From positions 2,480,001-2,544,000 of the forward strand of contig JACAAK010000005.1 of the NCBI GenBank assembly GCA_025093985.1: a stretch of 64,000 nucleotides of DNA, written 5' to 3'. The notes beneath the pieces were generated by a model, which made no database searches, had not been told where the DNA came from, and saw only the letters and a list, made by a program, of their open reading frames with translations. Every line of letters starts with the position of its first letter. Within the stretch, counting starts at the first letter, position 1. A program made the position numbers and the translations under genes. Below, one piece after another: positions 24,504 through 34,501 of the stretch. Source of the DNA: Calvatia gigantea. Lineage: Eukaryota; Basidiomycota; Agaricomycetes; Agaricales; Lycoperdaceae.

Positions 24504-26081
24504 ATGCAGCAGAACACTTGTTCACAGTGTGGCTCTCAGGTGGAGACACCCTTACCTGGGCCACCTCACCAATCGAATCGAAGAAGAGATCGCATCCAGT
24601 CGCACAAGAATTGAAACGGGGCGACGACCCTATCTACCATCTCCACGAAAAGAGGGCTGCCCTTCGACGACGACTTAATGCCCTTCAATCGTCTTGTAGG
24701 GCATTACCACCAGAAATTCTAATATCCATTTTTCAACTTGCCTGCATTCCAACGTACAGTCTTTACTCCTCCGAGAACTTTCGTCAGGAACTCAATATTC
24801 AGTTCACTTATCCGTTTTGGTGCTGTTTGCTCTTTTTGGAGGCAAACCGCATGGTCAACGCCTGCGCTGTGGACGACGTTCATTGCGGACGTTCGTGCGC
24901 GAACCGCGGGGTCTACCACTGCAATTCTCGAGCTTTGTCTGCGCAACGCTGAAGGGGGAGAAATGCCTTTGTACCTTGACCTCCGTTTCTCCGAAGAAGA
25001 CTTTCGCCATTGGATCGAAACTTCCTGCGCTTCGCGCATCGAGGTCCTCGTTTTCAACAAAAAAACCGCCCTTAAAATCCAAGTGCTTCACCTGCGAGAT
25101 CCTCCCATCTCGTGGATAACCCAGCTTTCCACAGAATTTGAGAATCTCCAGGATCTCTTGTTGGACGGTGCTACATTAGGCCGAGGGTTTACGAGTGAAG
25201 GACCGAATATCACTTTACCCCATCTACCACGTCTTCATCAACTCTCCATAAGGGGTATGTGGCGCACCGTTATAATCCCCTTCGCCGACACCATAACAAA
25301 ACTCGAGCTCACTGGAACGACCATAGATACTTCTATCGGAATACTCATCCAGTGTCGCAATCTCTTCGAATGTCACTTCCGCAGCCGTGGCAACTTGAGG
25401 AGCGGATGGCCTGGGCTCAATATTGATTCACCTATCACTTTCCCTCGTCTAGTCCGCCTCTCGTGGCCGTGTGATGCTGTACCAAGCAATGATGCTTTCT
25501 TCCTCCATATGCGTTTTCCCGTTCTTCAACAATTTTGGATCTCCCGTTCCAAGATGGGTTATCTCCCAGACTCAGCCGAGACCTTGCAAGGCTTCCTCCG
25601 TTGTTTGCCACCGACGCTTACTGCGCTTGCACTGGAGGGATTTAAGCTGTACGATTGGCCGGTTGGCCAATTCCTCTCTTGCCTGCCGGCCCTTATCAAA
25701 GAGTTTACATTATTCGAATGCGGTTACAACAAATTCATTCCCCAGTTCTTGCAAGAGCTGACACTAAAGCAAAGATCGGGGGGGTTTCCGAAACTGGAGA
25801 AGTTGTGTATATTCCCTCTTATGCCCAAGGTGTGCTGGCCGTTAATCGAAAGAATGATAGAGATGAGAGATGGTATGGGCGCCCCTTTAAAGCTCTTGTT
25901 GCCGCAGCTCGGAGGTCCTGAGCTCAGGGTGGCGGCGAAAGAGCTGGAAACTTTGGCCCGGGTTCGGGGTGTTCCATTTGCTTTGGAATATCTTGATTCT
26001 CCCCGGGATCTTTCTCAGCCAACTCCCACCAAGCGATTACGCAGAAGTTGGTCGACTGAAACAGTTTATAAATTCCGTTGA
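24504..26081 (+). CDS. F-box-like protein with leucine-rich tail
   Basis: Probable substrate receptor of an SCF ubiquitin ligase, of the large F-box family of Agaricomycetes. The F-box core is RALPPEILISIFQLACIP, then a 49-base intron (24754-24802, GTACAG..TTCAG) and RFGAVCSFWRQTAWSTPALW; without that intron the frame is lost. The remaining 426 codons run open to TGA at 26079-26081 and contain loosely repeated LxxLxL units (LQDLLLDG, LPRLHQLSIRGM, ITKLELTGT, LTALALEG, FPKLEKLCIF) typical of these proteins. The N-terminus is uncertain: the CSQCGS start, a coiled stretch (NRIEEEIASSRTRIE) and the F-box lie in three different frames, switching near 24557 and in the G run at 24618-24621. Single-base insertions or an unrecognised small intron explain this. 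Start ATG 24504 is a guess. Confidence 0.75.
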
Positions 26082-27218
26082 CGTCATGTGAATGTATACT
26101 TGAGTTCCACAATTGATGTGAGTTGGTTCCCCCCGCAGTTCGTTTCGATATCGCGCGTCCAGTGTGACTTGGGTTTCCCGGCTAACGTTAGAATTACGGG
26201 CGCTATTTCTTGTAGATGTGCAAGGAGGAAACGAAGAGCATTGCTGCCATCTTTCGGTATTCAAAACTTTATTTGTTGAGGTATGGCATAGAAGACTTCG
26301 AGTGGAGGGGGCCGTTTGGCCGGCGCTGGGGCGGTGTCGAAAGGCTTCGTGTACTTCGGGTAGCAGGCAGATTTGCGCATAGAGTGAATCTGTCAATGAG
26401 ACCGACGGGCAGCTGGACCATGTAAACCAAAGCCGAAAACGAGAAACATTATACAGGCTGTGCACATCCTCAGAGATAGACAAAGCGACAGATTGGGGTG
26501 TAATCGAGATATCCCTAGGTCTGTGTTGTTTGAGCTTTTTTGTTTTTTACACCGATATGCGTTTGCGATTTCCATGGACTCTCCCGTTTTCTGCTTGGCT
26601 CGCATGGTTAGGCTGGCTTAAGCGAGGATTGCTATAACCTGGAAATATTTAATGTATCGCGGCCAAAAAAGAGATCGAATTTGTGAAGCTTTCAAACGTT
26701 CACCGAGCGCTTTTTAGTCGGAATTTGGGCACATGAAGTCGTCCGTTGATAGCCCCCAGTAGTCTACTAATTGGTCCTCCACTGGGACGCCGTCTTGTAA
26801 TCCCACTTGCGCAACCGGGAGGCTCTTATTACAGACATACCCATGCACTTTGCGAAGCTGTCGTCACCTCGGGCGCCGATCCATAACGTGAAGAAATAAT
26901 GACATTGTTGCACCAGGAGCCCCGCCGAAGGCCTGTATTTATGGGACACCAGAACGATCCCTCATACATTGACAGTGTTGGTGCGAAGGGGTAGATAGTG
27001 AAATATCTATTCACGTTCAATCGGGCACTATCGTCCTTAAAGCGGGGAACGCGACCTGGAGTCGACTAAGCCGTTGGTACACACAGTTGCAGTTTGGCCA
27101 GACCGCAATGCCAAGGAATCTCAGTCATTCTAGGGTATGCCGAGGGGTGAGTATGCAACATCAGTTTGCGAATCACGCTGTACCCAACGCACTAATCAAG
27201 GAATGGGCGGGCCAAACT
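26082..27218. other. intergenic
   Basis: Between the F-box gene and the minus-strand coiled-coil gene. An open stretch at 26216-26425 (IAAIFRYSKLYLLRYGIED) is not assignable. Nothing else seen. Confidence 0.4.
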
Positions 27219-28130
27219 TCAACTACGATAGCCTACGTCAGGTGGTAGTCCCCTCGACCTGCTACCAGAAATGCTGCCGGAGTAATGATGTCCTGATTCG
27301 GTTGTTGTCTCTCTTCCTTCAATCGCACCATATGAGGGGTACTGGTATGGCCTCGGAGGGTGGGAATGAGAGTAGTTGTGGTGGTGGGAAGGGTGGTCTG
27401 AGTGTTCTGACCTCGAAGGGTACTGATGCACGGCGGCAGGTGGAGGGAGGAGTCCGGGTGTGGACTGGTGCTGTGCTTGGTTTGGTATATACCCCTGTGA
27501 AGGGACCACGGGTTGGGGCGGGAAGGGAGATTGGTGGTGTTTATGGTTGGGGGCGACAGAATTCAAGGATGGTGGAGAATCTGCGAGCATCGCATCGAGG
27601 AGAAGGCTAAGGAACGGAGCGTGAATAAAGCGAAGCTGATAGTAAACACGGACTACCTACTCATTTTCCTCTTGAATTTTCCGGATTTTCTCGTTCGCGA
27701 GCTGCAGATCACGCTGGTACGCTTCCTTGGCCTGTTACCGGATTCAATAAACATACCACATTACACGGAAAGGGGCTAACGCACTGCATTAACCCTCTCA
27801 AATCGCTCTCGCATTGTTTGGTACCTTTGTCCGTGACAAAAGCCAATAATATATTTAGCACGAACTCGAGGTATGAAGGAGGTACGCGATGGAAGGGAAG
27901 GACGAGATGGCTAAATGCTCACTTCTCTTTGTATCGGGTGCTCCTATGCGTTGAGTGACCCTAGGGAATTGATAAGCTAACCACATATAAGAGAAATTCA
28001 AGCAAAAAGCAGAGCATTCTTTGGCTTGGGAGGTCAATGAACCTACTTTGCCTCTGTCCTCCTTTTCTCCTTTGTCCGCTCGGGTACCCCTCGGCTGAGT
28101 TGTGCGCGTCGCAGCAGGCGAGACATCCAT
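27219..28130 (-). CDS. small coiled-coil protein with Pro/His-rich tail
   Basis: Built from five short exons. The ATG at 28128-28130 opens MDVSPAATRTTQPRG and a basic, acidic patch (DKGEKEDRGK), then GHSTHRSTRYKEK, YQTMRERFERVNA, AKEAYQRDLQLANEKIRK and EENDLLLDAMLADSPPS, joined across canonical introns. The middle is a strong heptad-like coiled coil of about 50 residues. The last exon is low in complexity, rich in Pro, His, Tyr and Ser, and ends SRGLPPDVGYRS with a stop at 27219-27221. About 200 residues. A short charged leader plus N-terminal coiled coil is reminiscent of Ino80 subunit Iec3-type proteins, but this is only a resemblance and I do not assign a function. The consistency of the splice phases is the main evidence that the gene is real. 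Confidence 0.6.
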
Positions 28131-28842
28131 TGCTAAATCACAGAAGTGCTTAGGACAACGAGGAAACGAGTGAAGGCCAGACAAGTCCAGTTGCAAAGGC
28201 GAACCGCACGCGTCACGCGTCACACTGGGCTCGCTTGATTGAACGTACTTTCAAGGGCGGATGAACAGACAAAACACAAGATATCACCGTATTTTCTTTA
28301 AATTATATGTTGTCTATACTCCGGGAGGTAGCTTCAGAACACGTTTGTGCGGTCATACTCTGGCGCCAATGGGCCCAAAACCATCAGACTCCAAAAAAGG
28401 TGAGCCTTGTCGCTCTTCGTGACACCAGGCCTTTGAAAATCACTCTCTGCATAACCAGCATCAGGAAACGTATTTGAGTTCGATGCTCCTTCTCGGACGG
28501 AGGTGCGCAATCTCCGTTGGTGAGCAGGCCCCCCCATTGCGAAGAGAAGTCAAGTAAATAGATAACGGTTCGATCCTTGTACAGCGTATTGCAGTATAAG
28601 AGGAGCCAACTGAATATTAAACGGTCCATAGATGCCGTCCAACTAGGAAGCAGGGGTAGTGACATTTCAAATCTCACAAACGAGACGTCAACTCGCCCAC
28701 AGTCAACCACCATTTTCTCTGCCTTTCCCAACTACCATTTTATTTCCAGGTGTATCCACACTTTCGAGTCGGATGGTCCTCGAGATTGCTTTATTCTTGA
28801 GATTCTTTCTTCAGCAGGGTCTCTAAACCCGCACAAGTGCTT
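28131..28842. other. intergenic
   Basis: Between the start of the coiled-coil gene and the end of paralogue Q, both minus strand. No feature beyond a likely promoter. Confidence 0.4.
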
Positions 28843-30792
28843 TCATGATCCAATGGTGTGCCCGGCATTGCAATTTGAAGCTTCTGCTTTTGGGACTTGG
28901 TTGGCCTCTATGTCATCAACGTCAAACAAGTGCTCCTGAAGAATCCCCACAGTGTGATTCGACTCTTCAGCTGAAAGCATGTAACCGCGATCCACAAGCG
29001 AACCTCTCCGTCGCCGGAAAACGTGCACCATACCATAGATTGATAAGGGCTTTATACCTGTCCAGATAGCTATCAATCCGCACAGTTGTTGAGAGGATAA
29101 AAGACGACTGACCAAAAAGGACAAGCAGGAGGGTGCTACCAAATAAAGCAGCAAACAGACCATTTACAAAGGTCCATACACTGCCATGTAGGGCGAAACC
29201 GCGGATAACGGAACGTTCAGAATAGTCTCGCTCCACTCGGACATCAAGAGGTTGCAGCATGTTCGAAATCAGAGCCAAGTGTAGGGCAGCTGTGTTATTA
29301 CTACCGTGTGCCGCGGAGTGTGCATCCGGAATCAAGGAATGCACATTTACCATTGTGAAGTAGTGATACTATACAGCACTTCAGGACATGCACTGATCCG
29401 GGAGAGTATACCCAACCGACCTGCGGTATCCCTATAGCAGCCACAGAAGAAGATACAAATCGTTCCTTTATAGAAAATCCACCGATTTCATGTACGTGCC
29501 CCAGGAATGAGATGTACAGATGGGCATTTGTGGCAACGTCTTCAAATGAGTCGGAGGATCCCAGGGAGATCGCCACCCTAGGGCTCACTGGGACGTCATC
29601 CTTGAATTTGAGATTAAGAACGCTTGAAAATTTACAGATATCACGGCATCTATGTTTGGCTGGCCCTCAGACACATGAGTAGAGCAGTTGGCCACGAGTA
29701 AGTTTGGCCATTTCTGTGGCTCTGGAGATCTCGGAGTACGACAGCCATATTCCGACGGGATTACTCCTTCATAATATGATGCGGCTGGCGACCATTATGG
29801 CTTGAACATTTATATCCAGCTCCGAAAACCTCCCCAGCATGGCCACCGCTTGACTTACATCCTATACATCACTTCGGGATGACCGAAATAAATATAAGCA
29901 GTTGACAAACTCACTATGATGACCACAACCGAGTCTATCTTGTCAAATGAGTCTTGAGGCACCCTGAATTCCTTAACTGCCGAGCTCGCCCTTCCTTGCT
30001 GCAGTGGCTGACCAACCAGGGCAAGGAATGCAAGTAACACCATAATAAGCAGGCAAAGAACAGCAATCCCTCCCCGAATACACCGAAGGAAGACATGATC
30101 TGTGCTGCAGTAACGCAGAGGACATGTCACTCGTCGTTGGAGGCGGTAAAACACACACCTGAATCGCTTTCTCAGAGATACTCCAAATATGAGACTCCAT
30201 CGTTGAAAGGAGTGGGTGGAATAACCTGCGAAAAAGTCATATGGCAACCGGATACCAACTGCTGGGTAGTAGCCAACTTCCCGTAGCAAGCAGATAAAGG
30301 CGGTAGCACAAGATGTTGCAAGAGCGAGCGAGAATCCAAAGAGTAGGGTGAAACTAATGGATGGTTGCGCTAGCAAATAAGCGGAACCCGGCGCCATGTA
30401 TACGACCATGACACCAACTTTGTCCGAGCAACGTTAATGTGAACTCTTTCCTCGGAGGGAATATATAACTTACGTCCAGCAAGTTCAACGGTTGAATATA
30501 TCAGTTCAAAAATTGTCAACCAGTATCTTCGTTGCCACATCCTGCGAGTTTCTTAATGTTTAGCACCTGTATCATTCAGGTAGTGTGCCCCCTACCGTGA
30601 TATATGATGTAGCATGACCACAAAAGGGGGTACGCAGTAGATTACGAAGATGCGGTACCGATTCCGTTTAGTAGTGGCAGATTGAGCGAGAGACAACATG
30701 GCGAAAACTACACAGAAGAGTGCATTAGCAAGGATTAATCGGAGAACTATCTTTCGGAATGACAACGGGACTGGGCACTGTTCCACAGACAT
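28843..30792 (-). CDS. multi-pass membrane protein of unknown function (paralogue Q)
   Basis: Inverted paralogue of the gene at 13768-15789. The ATG at 30790-30792 opens MSVEQCPVPLSFRKIVLRLI, then a segment of about 20 hydrophobic residues, WQRRYWLTIFELIYSTVELAG after an intron, and the hydrophobic blocks SAYLLAQPSISFTLLFGFSL and GGIAVLCLLIMVLLAFLALV. Next come ERFVSSSVAAIGIPQ and WTFVNGLFAALFGSTLLLVL, and the C-terminal GIKPLSIYGMVH with LVDRGYMLSAEES, ending at TGA 28843-28845. Similarity to P spans the whole length, with the same intron positions. A single extra base near 29778 appears to break the exon between AIMVASRI and YYEGVIPSEYG. A Tc1/mariner element lies about 165 bases upstream of the start. 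Function unknown; the fold is not recognised. Confidence 0.6.
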
Positions 30793-30956
30793 TGAAGAAC
30801 GAAGCTGCGTTCATCGCGCAGAACCCGCTGCGAATAATTTATAACCTTGCAGTAGGAAGGCAGTTCACCCAAAATTGAAATAGTGATACTATCTCCGCAG
30901 CTCGAAGGTAACAGATTGATGCACCATTCGGGTCCGGAGGGAGACCGTTTCTATGG

Positions 30957-30958
30957 TA
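30957..30958. repeat. TA target-site duplication, left copy
   Basis: TA immediately before the element's CAGTAAGG end; the matching TA is at 32564-32565. TA duplication is the mark of Tc1/mariner integration. Confidence 0.85.
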
Positions 30959-31169
30959 CAGTAAGGGACAAAACCCTTCCAATGATTTTGACTTTTTCAT
31001 GAAATCTCAAATAACTCAGCAACCACTAAGCCAATTCATTTCAAATTTTAAATGAAGGTAGTCATGCTTCTTATCTACAAATATGTTTAAGCATTTAATA
31101 TTATACTTTGTTTCTATGGAGATATGAATTATTGAATATTATGAGTGCATTGGAAGGGTTTTGTCCCTC
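30959..31169 (+). repeat. left terminal inverted repeat
   Basis: Aligns along its whole length to the reverse complement of 32352-32563. It contains the 20-base motif at both its outer and inner ends, in opposite orientations. Confidence 0.9.
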
Positions 31170-31307
31170 ATCTTCTCCAGGCACATAACTCTGTTTACTG
31201 CTCTCAAACAAATTCAAATAAAATCATATGATGAGAGTAGATTGTGTATAAAGATGAAAGCTTACTTCTCCAGGCCAAAGTAACCCAATAACTTATCTTC
31301 TGTTGAC

Positions 31308-32324
31308 ATGAAACCTCTCTCTTCTTCTCAGATTGATCATATCCTCTTTCTCCTTGACAAAGGACATACTGCTACCCAAATTGCTTCCACTACTGGTTAT
31401 TCCCTCAGTACTATCTCTAGAGTTTGCTCTAAACATAGGCCAATAATTTCCAAATCCACTGGTGGCCATCCAAGCAAGCTTTCCCCCTCTGATACCAAAT
31501 ATGCCATTCGACTTCTCACCTCTTGCAAGGCCGATAATGCCTCTCAGGTCACAAAGGCCCTCCAAAATGTTACCAACCAACCTGTTTCATCCAAAACAAT
31601 TCGAAGGACACTCAAAAGGGCAGGGATGAAGGCTGTAGTGAAGAGAAAATGGCCTTTACTCACTAGGGTTCACAAGCAGAAGAGGCTGGTGTTTGCAAAA
31701 ACATATGCAAACTGGACTGTGGAGGACTGGAAGCAGGTAGTTTGGACAGATGAGACTAAAATCAATTGGATGGGGTCAGATGGAAGGCATTGGGTGTGGA
31801 AAACAGCAGGAGAGGGGCTTAGTGACAGGCTGGTGAATGGAACTGTCAAGTTTGGAGGAGGTTCTTGCATGATATGGGGGTGCATGCTATGGCAGGGGCC
31901 TGGCCATATACACCACATTGAAGGTACCATGGATGGTGACCTTTATGTTTGCATTTTGGATGACAAACTTTACCAAAGTCTCAAGAAATACAGGAAGAAG
32001 AAGTGGCAAGTCCTTTTCCAACAGGACAATGACCCCAAACACACAAGCAAAAAAGCAAAAAAGTGGCTTGAAAACAGTGGTTTAAAGGTTATGGAGTGGC
32101 CACCACAGTCCCCAGACCTTAATCCCATTGAACAGCTCTGAACTTATGTCAAAAACAGGCTAGAAGAGTATGAAAACTACCCTTCCAGCATAACTGAACT
32201 CAGAGAAAGGGTGGATATAGAATGGGGCAAAATTCCTGCATCAGTGTGTCAGAATTTGATAGAGAGTATGCCTAGGAGGGTTCAGGCTGTTTTACAGGCC
32301 AAAGGGGGCTATACAAAGTACTAG
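31308..32324 (+). pseudogene. Tc1/mariner DD34E transposase with one nonsense codon
   Basis: Cut-and-paste transposase of 338 codons, the normal length of the family, without introns. An N-terminal paired-like helix-turn-helix pair is visible (DHILFLLDKGHTATQIASTT, then SSKTIRRTLKRAGMKAVVKR). The catalytic triad is present: WTDETKINW (first Asp), FQQDNDPKHTS (second Asp) and PDLNPIE (Glu), with 34 residues between the last two, hence DD34E. The frame is open from 31308 except for TGA at 32139-32141, directly after NPIEQL, where the family has a conserved Trp; TGG to TGA is a single-base change. The frame then continues through a normal C-terminus (YVKNRLEEYE, KIPASVCQNLIESMPRR, AKGGYTKY) to TAG at 32322-32324. 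The loss removes about 60 residues after the catalytic Glu. Confidence 0.93.
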
Positions 32325-32351
32325 AGAACTGATTTTGTGTAGTTTCAGACA

Positions 32352-32563
32352 GAGGGACAAAACCCTTCCAATGGACTCATAATGTTGATTAATTCATATC
32401 ACCACAGGAACTTAATATTACATAATGCTGTTTATACCTATTTGTAGATAAGATACAAGACTACCTACATTTAAATTCTGAAGTGGATACCTTTACTGGT
32501 TGCTGAGTTATTTGAGATTTCATGAAAAAGTCAAAATCATTGGAAGGGTTTTGTCCCTTACTG
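32352..32563 (-). repeat. right terminal inverted repeat
   Basis: Inverted counterpart of 30959-31169; the outer 67 bases are identical to the left end. Confidence 0.9.
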
Positions 32564-34501
32564 TATATCCTTGCTACAGCCCCCAGATACTGATCAGACA
32601 AACGAAATGGAACTGAGCAATTGATGCCACAAGCATCACAGGTGCATCCCTCACCGCGTCTCGTGACTATATTCCGTGACACATGATGCGAGACGTGTAG
32701 CCTTGTTGTGCTATGTCTGGCTTATGCAAGGATGAAGTCCAACAGTTAAGCTTAACACGAGGGTTAATTCGAGCGTTCACCGCGCCTGTACAAGACCCTT
32801 ACCGAAGGATCACGCATCGTGGTACAGGTAGTTTGTCATAATCACACTAGTAGGCTCTCGAACAAGGGGCGGTGGGACCTCTGGATCGTGAATGATGGGG
32901 AGTTGACATCCCACTACTTGAGACAGCCCGGGACATGGATACATCGGTGGTTTGCCTAAGTTCTTTGGTCCTTCCGTTCAAAATGGACACGCGTACTCAC
33001 ACGGTGTAGATTGACATGTTGCGAGGGATTATATTTGGTTTCGCATTATATGAGGAACCCGGTTAGGGCCGAGGTTCGACGGATCTATCGGACACGCCAT
33101 ATCTCGTCTTTAATCTGAGGGAGCATTACTGTTCAAAGTGTTTGCCGGAGAGTGCGTTCATGGGAGGCGGCGCATTTTCCGTAGACGAACTCAAGCATGT
33201 CCTTCCCAAACCCGATCCTTGCTTGTGGGCTCCCATCTATCCCAGAGTTCGTGCTTAAACTTCCTCGATAAGTTCTTGGTTGGGGATCTCCGTAGGAGAT
33301 CGGGCTACGCCTGGCACTGCATGGCGCTACGCACCATTCCAGTTAGCCGATAACACCATCGATATCAAGCAGGGCTAACAACCGTCAACTCGATTGCACC
33401 CCGCTCGCAATGCCCACGAAGGGTCGGATCAAGTACAAATACTACCTGCCAAAACCGGAACGACGCATATCATTCTGGACCTCGGTTGTACCGCCCCTTC
33501 AGCTACCCTAACAGCTACTACATCGGGGTGAACACAACGTGGACACTCGGAGTGGTACCAGTAATTGTGGGGATAGAGCGACAGCGAAGAAAAAAAGGAA
33601 CGTCTCCTCTGGCGAACGTTCGGCCATCACATTTTGATCCTTTATTACCTGCATGCTCATACTTGGCTGTTGATCAAAGGTCGAAACTGGATGGACGAGT
33701 TTGGGTGTGATTTTTTCAGAAGTAAAGGATTCGGACTTGGGTCGTGAAAGACCCTAGCGCAGTAGATACCACCTACGCCGCTCCCGATTTCTCTGGTCGT
33801 CTCCTTCGTAGTACTGGTGTCCTACTGTTGCGATGCTGCTCAAGCTCCAACCAGACCAGTAGTTGCACTTGGTCAAGTCGTGGCACATTGAACCAAGAAA
33901 AAAAAGGTTGAATTTGGTAAAACTACTTCCACCAAAAAAAATCTCACGTTACCAAGAAATGCATCAAATGCAGACTGCATGGGGTAGTCGTAGAAGTGGG
34001 GGTATATAGCACTCCGCGACGGGAAATGAAAATAAGGCAGAAGAGAAAAAAGAAAAACCAAGAGAACGACAAGACAACAACACCAGATACAACATTCCGA
34101 TCATCAGCGTATCCCCTGTAAGAGGTACACGTCCTTCCACCCAAAAAGAAATGAAGTAAAAAGTAAACACCAATTGGATACAACATCCACAACTTCAGAG
34201 TTGACTAACTGAACCTACGCAGCTGCCCCAGCTCGAACTTCTATCAAAACATAAAGATATACACAAATATATGCAATAAACGCAAGCAAGTGATAAAACG
34301 ACCTTCAAGACATATTTTAAGGGGGGTATTCACAATTGAGAATCTTGAGATCCTGTCCCAGAAGAGACAAGAATTTACTTTTAGACAAGCGGATCACAGA
34401 CCGCATACCGCGTCTCGCGCAGCAAGAATTCCGTTAACACAAGATAGAGGATATCGAGAGAAAGGGGAGGAAAGAGGAAGGGAAACCGGTTTTATGCCGG
34501 T
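32564..34501. other. intergenic, begins with right TA duplication
   Basis: The TA at 32564-32565 closes the transposon insertion. The rest, up to the end of gene R, has no recognisable gene; short open stretches at 33138-33353 and 33486-33710 have no domain. Confidence 0.45.

Larger units (their letters stand above)
30959..32563 (+). mobile_element. Tc1/mariner DNA transposon, 1605 bp
   Basis: Complete element bounded by inverted repeats of about 211 bases and a TA duplication. The outer 67 bases of the two ends are identical; the rest of the repeats is about 80% identical by eye. Each repeat starts with GGGACAAAACCCTTCCAATG and ends inside with the same 20-mer in reverse, so every end can also fold on itself. 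One transposase gene lies between the repeats. The perfect outer ends and the nearly intact gene point to a fairly young insertion. The transposase carries one nonsense codon, so this copy may need a partner in trans to move. Confidence 0.96.

Noticed and set aside
24754..24802. Frameshift inside the F-box
   Set aside because: A 49-base GT-AG intron restores the frame exactly at the position where many such genes have one.
29700..29800. Intron removing the frame break in Q
   Set aside because: The candidate (GTAAGT..GAAG) would delete sequence conserved with P (DVS and LD(I/V) blocks); a single extra base is simpler, though not proven.
32139..32141. True end of the transposase at the TGA
   Set aside because: The frame continues with the conserved C-terminus of the family to a TAG at 32322, so TGA is an internal nonsense codon.
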